From contig NZ_SLXN01000011.1 of assembly GCF_004345855.1 (NCBI RefSeq), forward strand, positions 39,625 through 103,624: a DNA stretch of 64,000 nucleotides, written 5' to 3'. Positions 50,399 through 59,779 of the stretch are shown piece after piece; position 1 is the stretch's first letter, and the number at the start of each line of letters is the position of its first letter. The notes under the pieces are model-generated. The model worked only from the letters and a program-made list of their open reading frames with translations, made no database searches and was not told where the DNA came from. This stretch comes from Sphingomonas sp. BK235. Lineage in GTDB: Bacteria > Pseudomonadota > Alphaproteobacteria > Sphingomonadales > Sphingomonadaceae. The translations under genes were made by a program, and so were the position numbers.

Positions 50399-51427
50399 AT
50401 GAGCAACCAGACCGAGTTTCTCGACCTCATGGAACGCGCCGAGCATCAGCGTCGCGCGCGCCGCAACTTCATTCGGCTATGCGGCGGTGCGGCGGCGATG
50501 ACCGGCGGCCTAGCGCTGCTGTCGGGCTGTGACGACGACGATGACGGGGAGCCTGCTCCTTCCGTGTCACCGACGCCGGCGCCGACCGCGAGCGACGTCG
50601 ACGTCCTCAACTTCGCGCTGCAGCTCGAGTATCTCGAGGGGAATTACTATTCCTACGCCGTGTCCGGTCAGGGCATCGCGGCGAGCCTGCAGACGGGCGC
50701 GGGCACGCAAGGTGCGGTGGTGACCGGCAGCGGCGACGGAGCCGCACGGGCGGTGACCTTCACCGACGCGGTGGTGCAGCAATATGCGCGCGAGATCGCG
50801 TTCGACGAGCTTGGCCATATCGGCTTCCTGCGCGCCAACCTTGGCAGCGCTGCGGTGGCGCAGCCCACGATCAATCTTTCCGGCAGCGCGAGCGTGACGA
50901 TCGGCGGCGCCACGGCGGTCGGCGCCTTCACCGCAGCAGCGCGCGCGGCGGGGGTGATCGGCGCGAGCGAGATCTTCGACCCCTTCCTCAACGACGAGAA
51001 CTTCCTGATCGGATCGTACCTGCTGACCGACGTCGGCGTGACGGCCTATCGCGGGTCGGCTCGGCTGATCACGAACAAGACCTTCCTGGAGGCGTCGGCC
51101 GGCATTCTCGCCACGGAATGCTACCACGACGGCGTGATCCGCTCCGAGCTTTGGCGGCGTGGGCTGACCGTGCCGAGCATCTATACGCGCCTCACGAGCA
51201 TTTCGAACACGCGCGACGATCTCGACGGCTCGACCGAGAACGACCAGGACATCGGCGACGCCACCACCGCCAACCTCGTTCCCACCAACGCCGGCGGACT
51301 GGTGTTGGGTCGAAACGCCGCGCAGGTGCTCAACGTCGTTTACCAGAACAAGGCAGCGGTATCGTCGGGCGGCTTCTTCCCCGCCGGCCTGAACGGAGCG
51401 ATCAGGACGAGCCAAGCCAATGCCTGA
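50399..51427 (+). CDS. Tat-exported ferritin-like lipoprotein, second of pair
   Basis: 342 residues from ATG 50399 (GAGGAGG upstream). RRARRNFIRLCGGAAAMTGGLA is a Tat signal ending in the lipobox LLSGC (Cys 43), followed by an acidic linker (DDDDDGE). The ferritin-like core repeats the paralogue's motifs: LNFALQLEYLEGNYYSYAVSG, QYAREIAFDELGHIGFLR, ASAGILATECYHDGVIRS. The lipoprotein anchor suggests it holds the soluble partner at the membrane. Ends 49 bp before a strong hairpin. Confidence 0.87.
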   Translation: MSNQTEFLDLMERAEHQRRARRNFIRLCGGAAAMTGGLALLSGCDDDDDGEPAPSVSPTPAPTASDVDVLNFALQLEYLEGNYYSYAVSGQGIAASLQTGAGTQGAVVTGSGDGAARAVTFTDAVVQQYAREIAFDELGHIGFLRANLGSAAVAQPTINLSGSASVTIGGATAVGAFTAAARAAGVIGASEIFDPFLNDENFLIGSYLLTDVGVTAYRGSARLITNKTFLEASAGILATECYHDGVIRSELWRRGLTVPSIYTRLTSISNTRDDLDGSTENDQDIGDATTANLVPTNAGGLVLGRNAAQVLNVVYQNKAAVSSGGFFPAGLNGAIRTSQANA

Positions 51428-51475
51428 GCAGAAGCTGGCGACGCACCAGCAGCGGACGCGCCGGTAGCTGGCGTA

Positions 51476-51504
51476 CACGCGGCGGACTTATCGTCCGCCG
51501 CGTG
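51476..51504. terminator. 12-bp-stem hairpin between convergent genes
   Basis: Arms CACGCGGCGGAC/GTCCGCCGCGTG with a 5-base loop, between the ferritin-like pair and the convergent sorbosone-dehydrogenase gene. No U tract, but position favours a bidirectional terminator. Confidence 0.65.
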
Positions 51505-51525
51505 CTCGCGATGCAGAGCCTCTCG

Positions 51526-53307
51526 TCACTTCGGTTCTTTGTACGTGCCGATCAGCTCCCCGGTCGCGATGACGTGCCCGGCCGCGGCCGCGAGCAACTG
51601 GTCGCGCGTCGCCCCGATCGGCAGGTCAAGCTGCCGGTCGAGCGCGAGCACCTGGAAGTGATAGTGGTGCGGTGTGTCGCCCTTCGGCGGCCGTGGTCCA
51701 TACCAGCCGACGGTGCCGCGCCCGCTCGTGCCCTGCATGATGCCTTTGAGTGACCCACCGCTCAGGCGGTCGCGCTCCTGCAGCCCTGAAGGCAGCTGGG
51801 TGGTACCTGCTGGCACGTTCCAAGCGACCCAGTGAACGACCGGCTTGGCCGAGCCGTCCGGATCCTCGACCAGGATCGCATAGGAGACGGCGTCAGGAAC
51901 CGCGGACCAGTTCAGCGCGGGGGAGATGCCGAGGCCATATTCGCTGTGGTCACGCGGGATCGCGCCATCGGCGACGAAGCCCGCCGAGCCGACCGTGAGC
52001 CGTGCCGCGCCCCTCGCCCGGGTCTCGGGACGCTGGAGCGCCAGCGGCACGTTGCTGCCGCGCGCCGCCTGCTTCAGCATCGGGCCGGGTGGCGGCGTGA
52101 GCGGCGCGGCCTGGCCGCGCGCGCCGTCGTAGGTGATACGGTAGATCACGCCATTGGCGTCATCGGAGAGCAGGATCGAGCCGTCGCGCATGATCGCCAC
52201 GCCGCACGGTCGGCCAAATTGGCCGGTGCCGTCGCGGCTCTTGAACCCGCTGACGAAGGTCTCGACGCGGGTCGCCTGGCCGTTCGCGTCGAAGCGGATG
52301 CGAGCCAGCTCATAGCCGGACGCGGGCTTGCGGTTCCAGCTTCCGCGCAGCGCGACGAAGGCGTCGCCTGCGACGTCCGGCCCGAACCCGCCGCCCGGGT
52401 GGAAGGCCATCTGCATGCCCGCCGAATGTGCGACGTGCATCAGCACCGGATTCGCCGACGCTGCCGCCCATTGCGCCGCGGTGAGCCCGCCTGGCGGCTC
52501 GTCCTGCGGGTTTCGCTTGCCGTCCTCGAACACATAGGGCCAGCCGTACCGCTTGCCCCGCTCGATCTTGTTCACCTCCTCGCGCTGAAGGTCGTTGCCC
52601 AGCCAGTCGATACCTTGGTCCCAGCCCCACAGCTCGCCGGTGCGGGGGTGCCAGCCGAAGCCGATGGTGTTGCGCAGCCCCGACGCCCAAATACGCCGCG
52701 TCTTGCCGTCGAGGCTCGCCCGGATCAGCGTCGCATTCTCCTGGCTGGACTCGTCGCAGGCGTTACAGGTCGAGCCCGTGCTGATGTAGAGCATCTTGTC
52801 GGGGCCAACCGCGAGCGTGCGGTTGAGGTGTTGGCCGGCATCAGGCAGGTCGTTGATCAGCGTCTCCACGGTGCCGATGCCGCCGTCGGGACGGAGCGGC
52901 GCGCGGAACACCTCCTTGGCCGTCATGAAGTAGAGCATGCCGTCGTGGATCGTCAGCCCGTGCAAGCCGGGGCGATTGACGATGACGGTCGGTGGACCGT
53001 CCGCGCGACCGTCCCGGTTCGCGTCGACCAGCCTGACGATGTCAGCCTCCGACCGGCGGCTGACGTAGACAGAGCCGTCCGGCGCCACTGCCATCACGCG
53101 CGTGTTGCCGAGGTCGCTTGCCCACACGGCGGCGCGATAACCGCGAGCTAGCTTCAGCGATGCGGCAAAATCGAGATCAGGCTTCAGCGGTGTGAGTTCG
53201 TAGAAATGCGCCTGCACCGGTCGCTTGTCATTGTCTTCGGGACTGCTCTGCGCGAGCGCAGGCGCGGCGGCGAGGAGGAGCGCGGCGGCGAGCGGTGCGA
53301 CCTTCAT
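51526..53307 (-). CDS. sorbosone-dehydrogenase-like beta-propeller fused to a PEBP (YbhB) domain
   Basis: 593 residues with a signal peptide (AAALLLAAAPALAQ). Residues ~30-410 form a PQQ-dependent sugar/L-sorbosone dehydrogenase-type propeller: VMAVAPDGSVYVSRR, HLNRTLAVGPDKMLYISTGSTCNAC, GLRNTIGFGWHPRTGELWGWDQGIDWLG, RPCGVAIMRDGSILLSDD. Residues ~435-590 are a YbhB/YbcL phosphatidylethanolamine-binding-like domain: GLGISPALNWSAVPD, YAILVEDPD, HWVAWNVPAGTTQLP, YYGPRPPKGDTPHHYHFQVLALD (read here as WYGPRPP). The two domains are usually separate genes. Periplasmic; PQQ binding is plausible but not proven. Confidence 0.88.
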   Translation of the reverse strand: MKVAPLAAALLLAAAPALAQSSPEDNDKRPVQAHFYELTPLKPDLDFAASLKLARGYRAAVWASDLGNTRVMAVAPDGSVYVSRRSEADIVRLVDANRDGRADGPPTVIVNRPGLHGLTIHDGMLYFMTAKEVFRAPLRPDGGIGTVETLINDLPDAGQHLNRTLAVGPDKMLYISTGSTCNACDESSQENATLIRASLDGKTRRIWASGLRNTIGFGWHPRTGELWGWDQGIDWLGNDLQREEVNKIERGKRYGWPYVFEDGKRNPQDEPPGGLTAAQWAAASANPVLMHVAHSAGMQMAFHPGGGFGPDVAGDAFVALRGSWNRKPASGYELARIRFDANGQATRVETFVSGFKSRDGTGQFGRPCGVAIMRDGSILLSDDANGVIYRITYDGARGQAAPLTPPPGPMLKQAARGSNVPLALQRPETRARGAARLTVGSAGFVADGAIPRDHSEYGLGISPALNWSAVPDAVSYAILVEDPDGSAKPVVHWVAWNVPAGTTQLPSGLQERDRLSGGSLKGIMQGTSGRGTVGWYGPRPPKGDTPHHYHFQVLALDRQLDLPIGATRDQLLAAAAGHVIATGELIGTYKEPK

Positions 53308-53553
53308 GAAATGCTATCCCCTTGTTTCAGGGAGACAATGCGCGAGTCGCCCCGATGGGCGCACTCGGGGGAGCATCCACTCCGCTGAACGATCGGCTGC
53401 TTTCGCGATTGATCTCTGAGCCGCTGAATGACCCATTCGGGTTTCTCTCCGCCGCGCAGCTGGCAGACGGCTACCGACTTGTTCCCGGCCCTTCGGTAGG
53501 TCGGCGCAGCCTTCCAGTGTCAGCCGTTCCGGCAACTCGCGATCAAATTGCGT

Positions 53554-54456
53554 TCATCTTCGCCCGTTCCGCCATTCGGCCACATGATCCACCAAGGCGC
53601 GTAATTTGAGCGGCATGTGGCTGCGGCTGGGGTAGTATAGGAAGAAGCCCGGAAGTGGCGGACAGAACGGCCTTAGCACCTCAATCAGTTCTCCGCTGCG
53701 CAGCCACGGCGCGAATGTCTCGGACATGCCGATGGTCAAGCCGCTGCCGGCGAGCGCCATCTTCACCATTAGCGGCATGTCATTGCTCGTCACTTCAGGC
53801 TCGACCTCGACGGCGAAGTCGCGCCCGAGCTCGCTGAACTCCCAGCGATAGGGAGCCGTGCCCTCGGACGAACGCCAGCCGATGCAGCGGTGTTGTGTCA
53901 GCTCGCGCGGGTGAAGCGGTGTTCCGGCCGCTGCCAGGTAGGCGGGCGAGGCAACGACGATCTGGCGCTGCTCCTCGCTCACCGGCACCGCGATCATGTC
54001 GCGTTCGATCACCTCACCGAGCCGCACGCCAGCATCGAACCCACGTGCCACGATATCGAACCTGGCATCGGTAACGAGAACATCGAGACGCACATGCGGG
54101 TGGGCGGCGCGAAAGGACGCCAGCAGGTCTCCCGACAGAAAGGTTTCCGCGATAGAAGATACCGCGAGGCGCAGAAGGCCGGCAGGCCTGCCTTCATGGG
54201 CAGCTGCGGCCGTAGCTGCCGCTTCAATGTCGGCGAGCGCCGGCGCGACGCGATCCAGCAGTGCTTCGCCCGCCTCCGTCAGCGCGACACTGCGCGTCGT
54301 CCGACGCAGCAACGCCACCCCCAGCACGTCTTCCACCTTGCGGACGGCTTGGCTAACCGCCGAGCGGGTGACGCCGAGCTGATCGGCCGCGCCCCTGAAG
54401 CTGCGGGCGCGAGCAACCGCCGCGAGCGTACTGAGAGCGTTGAGGTCGAGGTTCAT
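53554..54456 (-). CDS. LysR-family transcriptional regulator
   Basis: 300 residues from ATG 54456; the in-frame extension to 54663 would cross the divergent promoter and is not homologous. HTH: DLNALSTLAAVARARSFRGAADQLGVTRSAVSQAVRKVEDVLGVALLRRTTRSVALTEAGEALL. The effector domain follows (GLLRLAVSSIAETFLSGDLLASFRAAHPHVRLDV). Likely controls the divergent epoxide hydrolase gene 194 bp away. Confidence 0.92.
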   Translation of the reverse strand: MNLDLNALSTLAAVARARSFRGAADQLGVTRSAVSQAVRKVEDVLGVALLRRTTRSVALTEAGEALLDRVAPALADIEAAATAAAAHEGRPAGLLRLAVSSIAETFLSGDLLASFRAAHPHVRLDVLVTDARFDIVARGFDAGVRLGEVIERDMIAVPVSEEQRQIVVASPAYLAAAGTPLHPRELTQHRCIGWRSSEGTAPYRWEFSELGRDFAVEVEPEVTSNDMPLMVKMALAGSGLTIGMSETFAPWLRSGELIEVLRPFCPPLPGFFLYYPSRSHMPLKLRALVDHVAEWRNGRR

Positions 54457-54650
54457 TGTCCAGACACGCTTACCGGACCATGCACGATTGCACCAATAGT
54501 CTCGACCCTTTCCAGCGCTTAAGTTTGTACCGGCCACGCGGCTGGCCGACCAACGAACGAGCGCCGCCCGGCATTCCGTCGCTGCGCGACGAGCCGCGCT
54601 TATATCGGAATAGTTTAGCGACGGATCGGTCCACGAGGAAGAGATGCAAC

Positions 54651-55778
54651 ATGACCCGTTCATTTAGAATCGCCATATCAGATGACCGCCTAGTTCGGAT
54701 CCGTCGGCAGATCGAAGATTTCGAGTGGAAGGATTTTCCCGATGCCGGCGGCTGGAAGTCTGGCGTAGGCCTTACTGATCTTCGACGCCTCGTTGATAAT
54801 TGGATAAAGACCTTCGATTGGCGCGCTCAAGAAGCAAAACTCAATCGGCGGCAGCATTATCTCACCGATGTTGACGGGCAAACGCTTCACTTCGTCAGGG
54901 CGCGCGGAGACGGCTCGCGGCTCCCGATCCTGCTCCTACATGGCTGGCCCGGGTCGTTTATCGAGTTTGAGGAGCTGATCGATCCGCTGGCGGAAGACGG
55001 GCACGACGTTGTCGTTCCATCGCTGCCCGGCTTCGCGTTCTCCGGCCGTCCAGACGCGCCCATCGGGCCGCGACGCACGGCCGCGCTGATGGACAGGCTG
55101 ATGCGCGAGCTTTTCCCGGGTAAGCGCTATATCGTTCAGGGCGGCGATTGGGGCAGCGCCGTCGGCGCTTGGATGGCTCACGACTATCCCGATCGCGTCG
55201 CCGCGCTCCACATCAACATGATGACAGCGCAGGCAGACGGCGTTGACCCCGAGACCGCCGAAGAGAAGGCCTGGGGCGAGCGCGTCAGCAAGCTGGCAGG
55301 GGAGGAGCGCGGCTACTTCCTCGAACAAAGCACCCGCCCTCAGACGCTCGGCATCGCCATGTCGGACAGCCCGGTCGGTGTCGCCGCCTGGATACTCGAG
55401 AAGTTCGGCGTTTGGGCGGACGTTGCTCGCGACGACGCCGGTCGTCCCGACCTCTGGGCTGCCTTCGACGAGGATCTACTTCTCACCAACATCATGCTCT
55501 ACGTGGCGCCACGATCGTTCGTCACGTCGACGTGGCTTTATCGTGGGCGGGTCCTGGAAGGCTCCCACGTTTTCCCGGCCGGCTCGCGCGTCACCGTTCC
55601 TACAGGGGTGGCGGCGTTCCCCGATCCGGTCTTCCCGCTTCCGCCGCGCGCGCTCGCCGAACGCAGCTACAGGATCGAGTCCTGGACGGACATGGAACGT
55701 GGCGGCCATTTCGCGGCGCTCGAACAGCCCGATCTGCTGCTGGCCGATCTTCGCGCCTTCGTGGAAAACGTTCGATGA
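54651..55778 (+). CDS. epoxide hydrolase (EHN domain, alpha/beta fold)
   Basis: 375 residues from ATG 54651; GAGGAAGAG lies 10-18 bp upstream. The N-terminal EHN domain (FRIAISDDRLVRIRRQI ... RAQEAKLNRRQHYLTDVDG) precedes the hydrolase fold: HGWPGS (97-102, oxyanion hole), GGDWGS with nucleophile Asp166, and MERGGHFAALEQP with the catalytic His. It opens epoxides to diols in the cytoplasm. Divergent from a LysR regulator. Confidence 0.92.
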   Translation: MTRSFRIAISDDRLVRIRRQIEDFEWKDFPDAGGWKSGVGLTDLRRLVDNWIKTFDWRAQEAKLNRRQHYLTDVDGQTLHFVRARGDGSRLPILLLHGWPGSFIEFEELIDPLAEDGHDVVVPSLPGFAFSGRPDAPIGPRRTAALMDRLMRELFPGKRYIVQGGDWGSAVGAWMAHDYPDRVAALHINMMTAQADGVDPETAEEKAWGERVSKLAGEERGYFLEQSTRPQTLGIAMSDSPVGVAAWILEKFGVWADVARDDAGRPDLWAAFDEDLLLTNIMLYVAPRSFVTSTWLYRGRVLEGSHVFPAGSRVTVPTGVAAFPDPVFPLPPRALAERSYRIESWTDMERGGHFAALEQPDLLLADLRAFVENVR

Positions 55779-55938
55779 CGCCGCGGGCGCCGCTCTCCTA
55801 CGAGGTGCTCAAGGCTGCTGAAGCTCGTAGGTGGAGGCGCTCGCCAATCTGACAGTCGCGAGCCTACCTGGCGCGCCCTCGATGCCGCTCGGATGCAAGG
55901 ACGCGCTGGTGGAGGTGATCGTGCTGGTTCGCGGTCAC

Positions 55939-57042
55939 TCATTCAAGTCGGGGCGCAGTGGGGAAGCGGGCGGGCGCTCCCTGCGCTGAGGGCAGGACGG
56001 TGATGTCGGATGATTCAGCCCAGAGATTGATCCCGCCGTCCTCGGCCGCCTTGTCGATCGCGGCAAGATCGTCGGACGAGAAGTCGAGCGCCTTCACCGC
56101 ATCGAGCGAACCATCGAGCTGTTCGACCGTGCGCGCTCCGATCAGCGCGGAGGTGACGCGCGGATCGCGCAGAACCCATGCGATCGCCATCTGTGCCAGC
56201 GTCTGCCCGCGCCCCGCCGCGATGTCGTTGAGCGTACGGATCGCCGCCATGTTCTGGTCGGACAGCATTCCCTGCGACAGCGAGCCGCCGCGGCCGGCAC
56301 GTGCGCCCTGCGGGGTGCCGTGCAGATATTTGTCGGTCAGCATGCCTTGTGCCAGCGGCGAGAAGGCGATGCAGCCGGTGCCGAGGTCATCCAGCGTGGC
56401 AAGCAGCTCGCGTTCGATCCAGCGATTGAGGATCGAATAGCTCGGCTGGTGGATAAACAGCGGCACCCTCTCCTCGGCGAGGATCTGCGCGGCCCTGCGG
56501 GTCAGTCCCGGATCGTAGGAGGAGATGCCGACGTACAGCGCCTTGCCCTGCCGGTGGAGCTGGACCAGGGCACCCATCGTCTCCTCCAGCGGGGTCGCCG
56601 GATCGACGCGGTGCGAATAGAAGATGTCGACATAGTCGAGCCCCATCCGCTTCAGGCTCTGGTCGCAACTGGCGATCAGATATTTCCGCGACGAGCCGAT
56701 GTCGCCGTACGGGCCGGGCCACATGTCCCAGCCGGCCTTGGTCGAGATCACGAGTTCGTCACGGTGACCACGCAGATCGGCGGCGAGTACGCGCCCGAAA
56801 TTCTCCTCTGCCGATCCGTAAGGCGGGCCGTAATTGTTGGCGAGATCGAAATGGGTGACGCCGCGGTCAAAGGCGCGCCGCAGGATCGCGCGGCCAGTCT
56901 CGAACACGTCCGCGCCGCCAAAAATTTGCCACATGCCGAGGCTGATCGCGGGCAGACGCAGACCGCTTCGACCAGTACGGCGGTAGGGCATCCGGCCGTC
57001 ATAGCGGTCGAAAGATGCGGCATAGGGCGGGGTAAAGGGCAT
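55939..57042 (-). CDS. aldo/keto reductase (YghZ-like)
   Basis: 367 residues from ATG 57042, which has its own AACAGGAGCC ribosome-binding site. MPYRRTGRSGLRLPAISLGMW, FDLANNYGPPYGSAEENFGRVL (catalytic Asp/Tyr), VISTKAGWDMWPGPYGD, LKRMGLDYVDIFYSHRVDP and the C-terminal ALIGARTVEQLDG define the AKR14/YghZ-type NADPH-dependent methylglyoxal or aldehyde reductases. The frame continues upstream without a stop into a separate small protein (see next entry), so a 503-residue product is formally possible. Confidence 0.88.
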   Translation of the reverse strand: MPFTPPYAASFDRYDGRMPYRRTGRSGLRLPAISLGMWQIFGGADVFETGRAILRRAFDRGVTHFDLANNYGPPYGSAEENFGRVLAADLRGHRDELVISTKAGWDMWPGPYGDIGSSRKYLIASCDQSLKRMGLDYVDIFYSHRVDPATPLEETMGALVQLHRQGKALYVGISSYDPGLTRRAAQILAEERVPLFIHQPSYSILNRWIERELLATLDDLGTGCIAFSPLAQGMLTDKYLHGTPQGARAGRGGSLSQGMLSDQNMAAIRTLNDIAAGRGQTLAQMAIAWVLRDPRVTSALIGARTVEQLDGSLDAVKALDFSSDDLAAIDKAAEDGGINLWAESSDITVLPSAQGAPARFPTAPRLE

Positions 57043-57450
57043 GGAGGCTCCTGTTTTTAACAGGTTAACGCACGAAGGCACGCGGGTTCCAGCCGGGGCG
57101 TGTCGACCCGGCGCGGCGGATGTAGTGAGTTGTGCGTACCAGTCGGCATAGCCGGTGTTGCGTGCTAGGCGGCGGTTGAGGTCGGGCGCGCCGTCGGTCC
57201 ACCACACCGGGCCGCGCTCGCACAGCGCGACCTTGGCCGCGTCGACGCGCGCGCGGGCGGCGCGGAGCGCGACGGGATCGTCGCGGCGCAGCGCGCTCTG
57301 CACCGAGCGACGCGCGGCCATCAATTCCTTGACCAGCGCCGGCCGCGTGTCGGGCGGGAGCGCGGGGTCGCTTTTGCGCCACAAGCGCCCGCGCACCACC
57401 AGGTAGCGACCATCGGGCGTCGTCGGCGGATCGGCTACCGGCGTCGCCAA
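57043..57450 (-). CDS. small conserved protein in frame with the AKR (stop codon missing)
   Basis: Residues 1-106 (TTG start at 57450, overlapping the SDR stop by 16 bp) read TPDGRYLVVRGRLWRKSDPA ... AARARVDAAKVALCERGP, VWWTDGAPDLNRRLARNTGYADWYA. This matches short hypothetical proteins I recall as separate ~105-residue genes in alphaproteobacteria. Here no stop follows YADWYA; about 30 linker-like residues lead straight to the AKR ATG. Either the stop was lost, giving a fusion, or both products are made. Function unknown. Confidence 0.6.
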
Positions 57451-58409
57451 GCGCCGGCACTTAGGGCCACCAGCGCGACCTCCGCGACGCCGATCCCCAG
57501 CACGGCGGCGGTGCGGCGCCGCTCCGGATGGCGTCGTCCGCCATCGATGCCGGCTGGGTAGGCGGGGGCCTCAAACAGTGCGCCGCTGCCATCCGCGCCC
57601 GGATCGGCCTTGCGCGTCCAACGATCCATGAAGCCGTTCATGAGCGCGGCTGACAGGTTGGGGACTAGGAGCTGGTTCAGTTTTAGCGCGAGGGCGGGCG
57701 CACCGACGACGGTGGTGTTGCGCGGCCGATCAGCGAGCCGCACCACCGCCTGTGCCACCGTTTCGGGCGCCAGCGAGCCGGGCGGCAGCGACAGCTTCGC
57801 GCCGGTGTGATTGGCGGCGTGATCGATTCCCGGCGTATCGACGAAGGTGGGAAAGACATCGCAGATATGGATCCGCGGGTGCTTCGACATCTCGCCGCGC
57901 AGCGCCTCGCTGAACCCGCGAAGCCCGAACTTGCTCGCCGCATAGGCCGCCGCATAGGGCGTGGAAACGAATGCGCCGACCGAGATCATGTTGATGAAGA
58001 TGCCATGATCCTGCGCCAGGAAGATCGGTAGCACCGCATGCGCATCGTTCATATGGCCAACGAGGTTGGTGGTGACGACCTGCGCATGCTCGGCGATCGG
58101 CACGTCCTCGTAGCGGCCGACGACGCCGACCCCAACGTTGCTGAACCACACGTCGATCCCGCCCAACGTGTCGCGGGCTGTGGCGGCCAGCTGCGCGACG
58201 GCGTCGGCATCGGTCACGTCGACGATCTGGACCTGCGCCTCGCCGCCTGAAGCCCGGCAGCGCGCGGCGATATCCTCCAGCCCGGCGACGCCGCGCGCGG
58301 CGAGTACCAGATGCGCCCCGCGCCGGGCGAAGGCGACAGCGGTCGCCGCGCCGATCCCGCTCGATGCTCCGGTGATGACCACCCGGATCGCTGTCGTTCT
58401 GCCTGTCAT
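57435..58409 (-). CDS. short-chain dehydrogenase/reductase
   Basis: 324 residues from ATG 58409 with GAGGCAG upstream. Cofactor motif VVITGASSGIGAATAVAFARRGAHLVLAAR (11-40), then NVGVG, the catalytic S ... YAAAYAASKFGL (Y-x3-K) and FVDTPG. A C-terminal hydrophobic stretch (TAAVLGIGVAEVALVALSAGAWRRR) suggests membrane attachment. It resembles membrane-associated SDRs found beside aldo/keto reductases. First gene of the SDR-small protein-AKR unit. Confidence 0.9.
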   Translation of the reverse strand: MTGRTTAIRVVITGASSGIGAATAVAFARRGAHLVLAARGVAGLEDIAARCRASGGEAQVQIVDVTDADAVAQLAATARDTLGGIDVWFSNVGVGVVGRYEDVPIAEHAQVVTTNLVGHMNDAHAVLPIFLAQDHGIFINMISVGAFVSTPYAAAYAASKFGLRGFSEALRGEMSKHPRIHICDVFPTFVDTPGIDHAANHTGAKLSLPPGSLAPETVAQAVVRLADRPRNTTVVGAPALALKLNQLLVPNLSAALMNGFMDRWTRKADPGADGSGALFEAPAYPAGIDGGRRHPERRRTAAVLGIGVAEVALVALSAGAWRRR

Positions 58410-58537
58410 GTCTGCTGCCTCGTCCGATCGACAGGAGCCGGACGATCCGGGGGCGTCGCCGTTCCGACTGGCGCGCTCAGGCGAGCGGTCCGGGTTGGCA
58501 GTCGAGTGCCGCGGGCACCTCCAGATGGAAAAGTTGG

Positions 58538-58636
58538 GATGAGCAAGCGTCGGAAGGTGGGAGAACGATCTCGAGAGCGCAATGACCGCTTGTGGGTTCT
58601 CGGCACGAGAGGGCAGGGGGCCGGAAGCGCCCATTG
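58538..58636 (+). repeat. dispersed intergenic repeat, copy 13 (near full length)
   Basis: GATGAGCAAGCGTCGGAAGG, GCAATGACCGCTTGTGGGTT, CTCGGCACGAGAGGGCAGGG, GCGCCCATT. It replaces the expected 3' end of the DUF4062 gene. Confidence 0.72.
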
Positions 58637-59779
58637 CAGACATGGGTCGACGTTGTCATCCCACGGAAAATGCCGTCTCAGAGGCACAAGCAGATCCACA
58701 ACGAGCCGGGCGCGATTGACCCTGAGCGCCGCTCGCCGCACGACCTTGACAACGGGGCCGCGGTCACGCGCGCCCATGCCCATGCTGACCGAGCCGGGGC
58801 TGGTGTCGTTCTGCGCCCGGGTGCGCCAGGCTCGGTGCTCAGCGCCGGCCACCTGCGCGGCGACGCCGACGTGAGTGATGCGCTCGGTCGCATCGATCCG
58901 GTCTAGCACGGCCTCGGCGAAGCCCAGTGCCGTGGCGAGGCGCTGCTGGACCGTCTCCTGGATCACTACCATCGTCGCGCCGAGGTCCATGCCGCGGGGA
59001 TTGCGCTGAAGCGGCTGGTCGAGCGGCTGCCGGATGACAATCGAACTGTCCTCGGCAAGGCTCAGCGCGGCGCCGCCCTCCTGGGCCATCGACAGCACGC
59101 CGCCGTCGAGCCGGCGCTGGTTGCCGAGTTCGGAGGAGAACAGCCGGTCGGGGCCGAACAGCGCGGCTTGAAGGAGGTGGTCAGCGAGCGCCGGTGCCTC
59201 AATCTCGACCGGTCGCAGAACCTGTTGGCGGAGACCGGCGGCGACGACTAGGTCGACGGTGGCAGGAACGACCATGTTGCGGCTCTCGGCCGGCAGCACC
59301 GACGACGCGCGGGCGGCGAGTTCGTCGGGATCGGCGCTGCCGAACGCCTCGTTAAGGGCCACGTCGTGCAGCGCCCGGATTATTCCTCCCTGCAGCTCTT
59401 CGGCGTCGGCGAAGCCGCCGCGAAACAGGCCGCCCTCCCAACCCTGGACTTCGGCAATGAATTCGGCCTGCCGAGGCTCAGGCGCGACGCCGTGCTGGAC
59501 GAAGGCGAGCACCTGCTTTGTGCCGCGTGCCTCGCGATATTCCTCGTGGGTAGCGGACAGGCCCGAGCCCGGCTGCACCGGCCCGTAGCCCTCGCCGAGC
59601 ACAAGCACGACGATGTCGGACTGGCGGACACCCTGGAGACAGGCCACCTGCGGAGAGCTCGGCATGGCGCCGAAGTCCTCGGCCATGATCGGTGTGTGCC
59701 GCAGCGTCTCGACGGCACGACGAGCGGCGGCGCGAATCGGGCCCTAGCCGGAAATGAGAGAGCTGATGAAAATCTTCAT
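58637..59779 (-). pseudogene. DUF4062-domain protein, interrupted by an in-frame stop
   Basis: ATG 59779 begins MKIFISSLISG, then a TAG (59746-59744) breaks codon 12 before PIRAAARRAVETLRHTPIMAEDF, the normal continuation of DUF4062 (an N-terminal Rossmann-like domain seen in signalling and defence-related proteins). The rest stays open: DIVVLVLGEGYGPVQ, SATHEEYREARGTKQVLAFVQ, down to AALRVNRARLVVDLLVPLRR. Past about 58680 the frame passes into repeat copy 13 without a natural stop. A shorter protein from ATG 59686 is possible but would lack the first strand. Confidence 0.72.

Noticed and set aside
49285..50430. 381-residue frame antisense to the first ferritin-like gene
   Set aside because: Shadow frame; the sense strand has a Tat signal and ferritin-like motifs.
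53390..53460. GCTGAACGATCGG ... GCTGAATGACCCATT as another dispersed-repeat copy
   Set aside because: Only the first two blocks are weakly similar and the third is missing; too degenerate to count.
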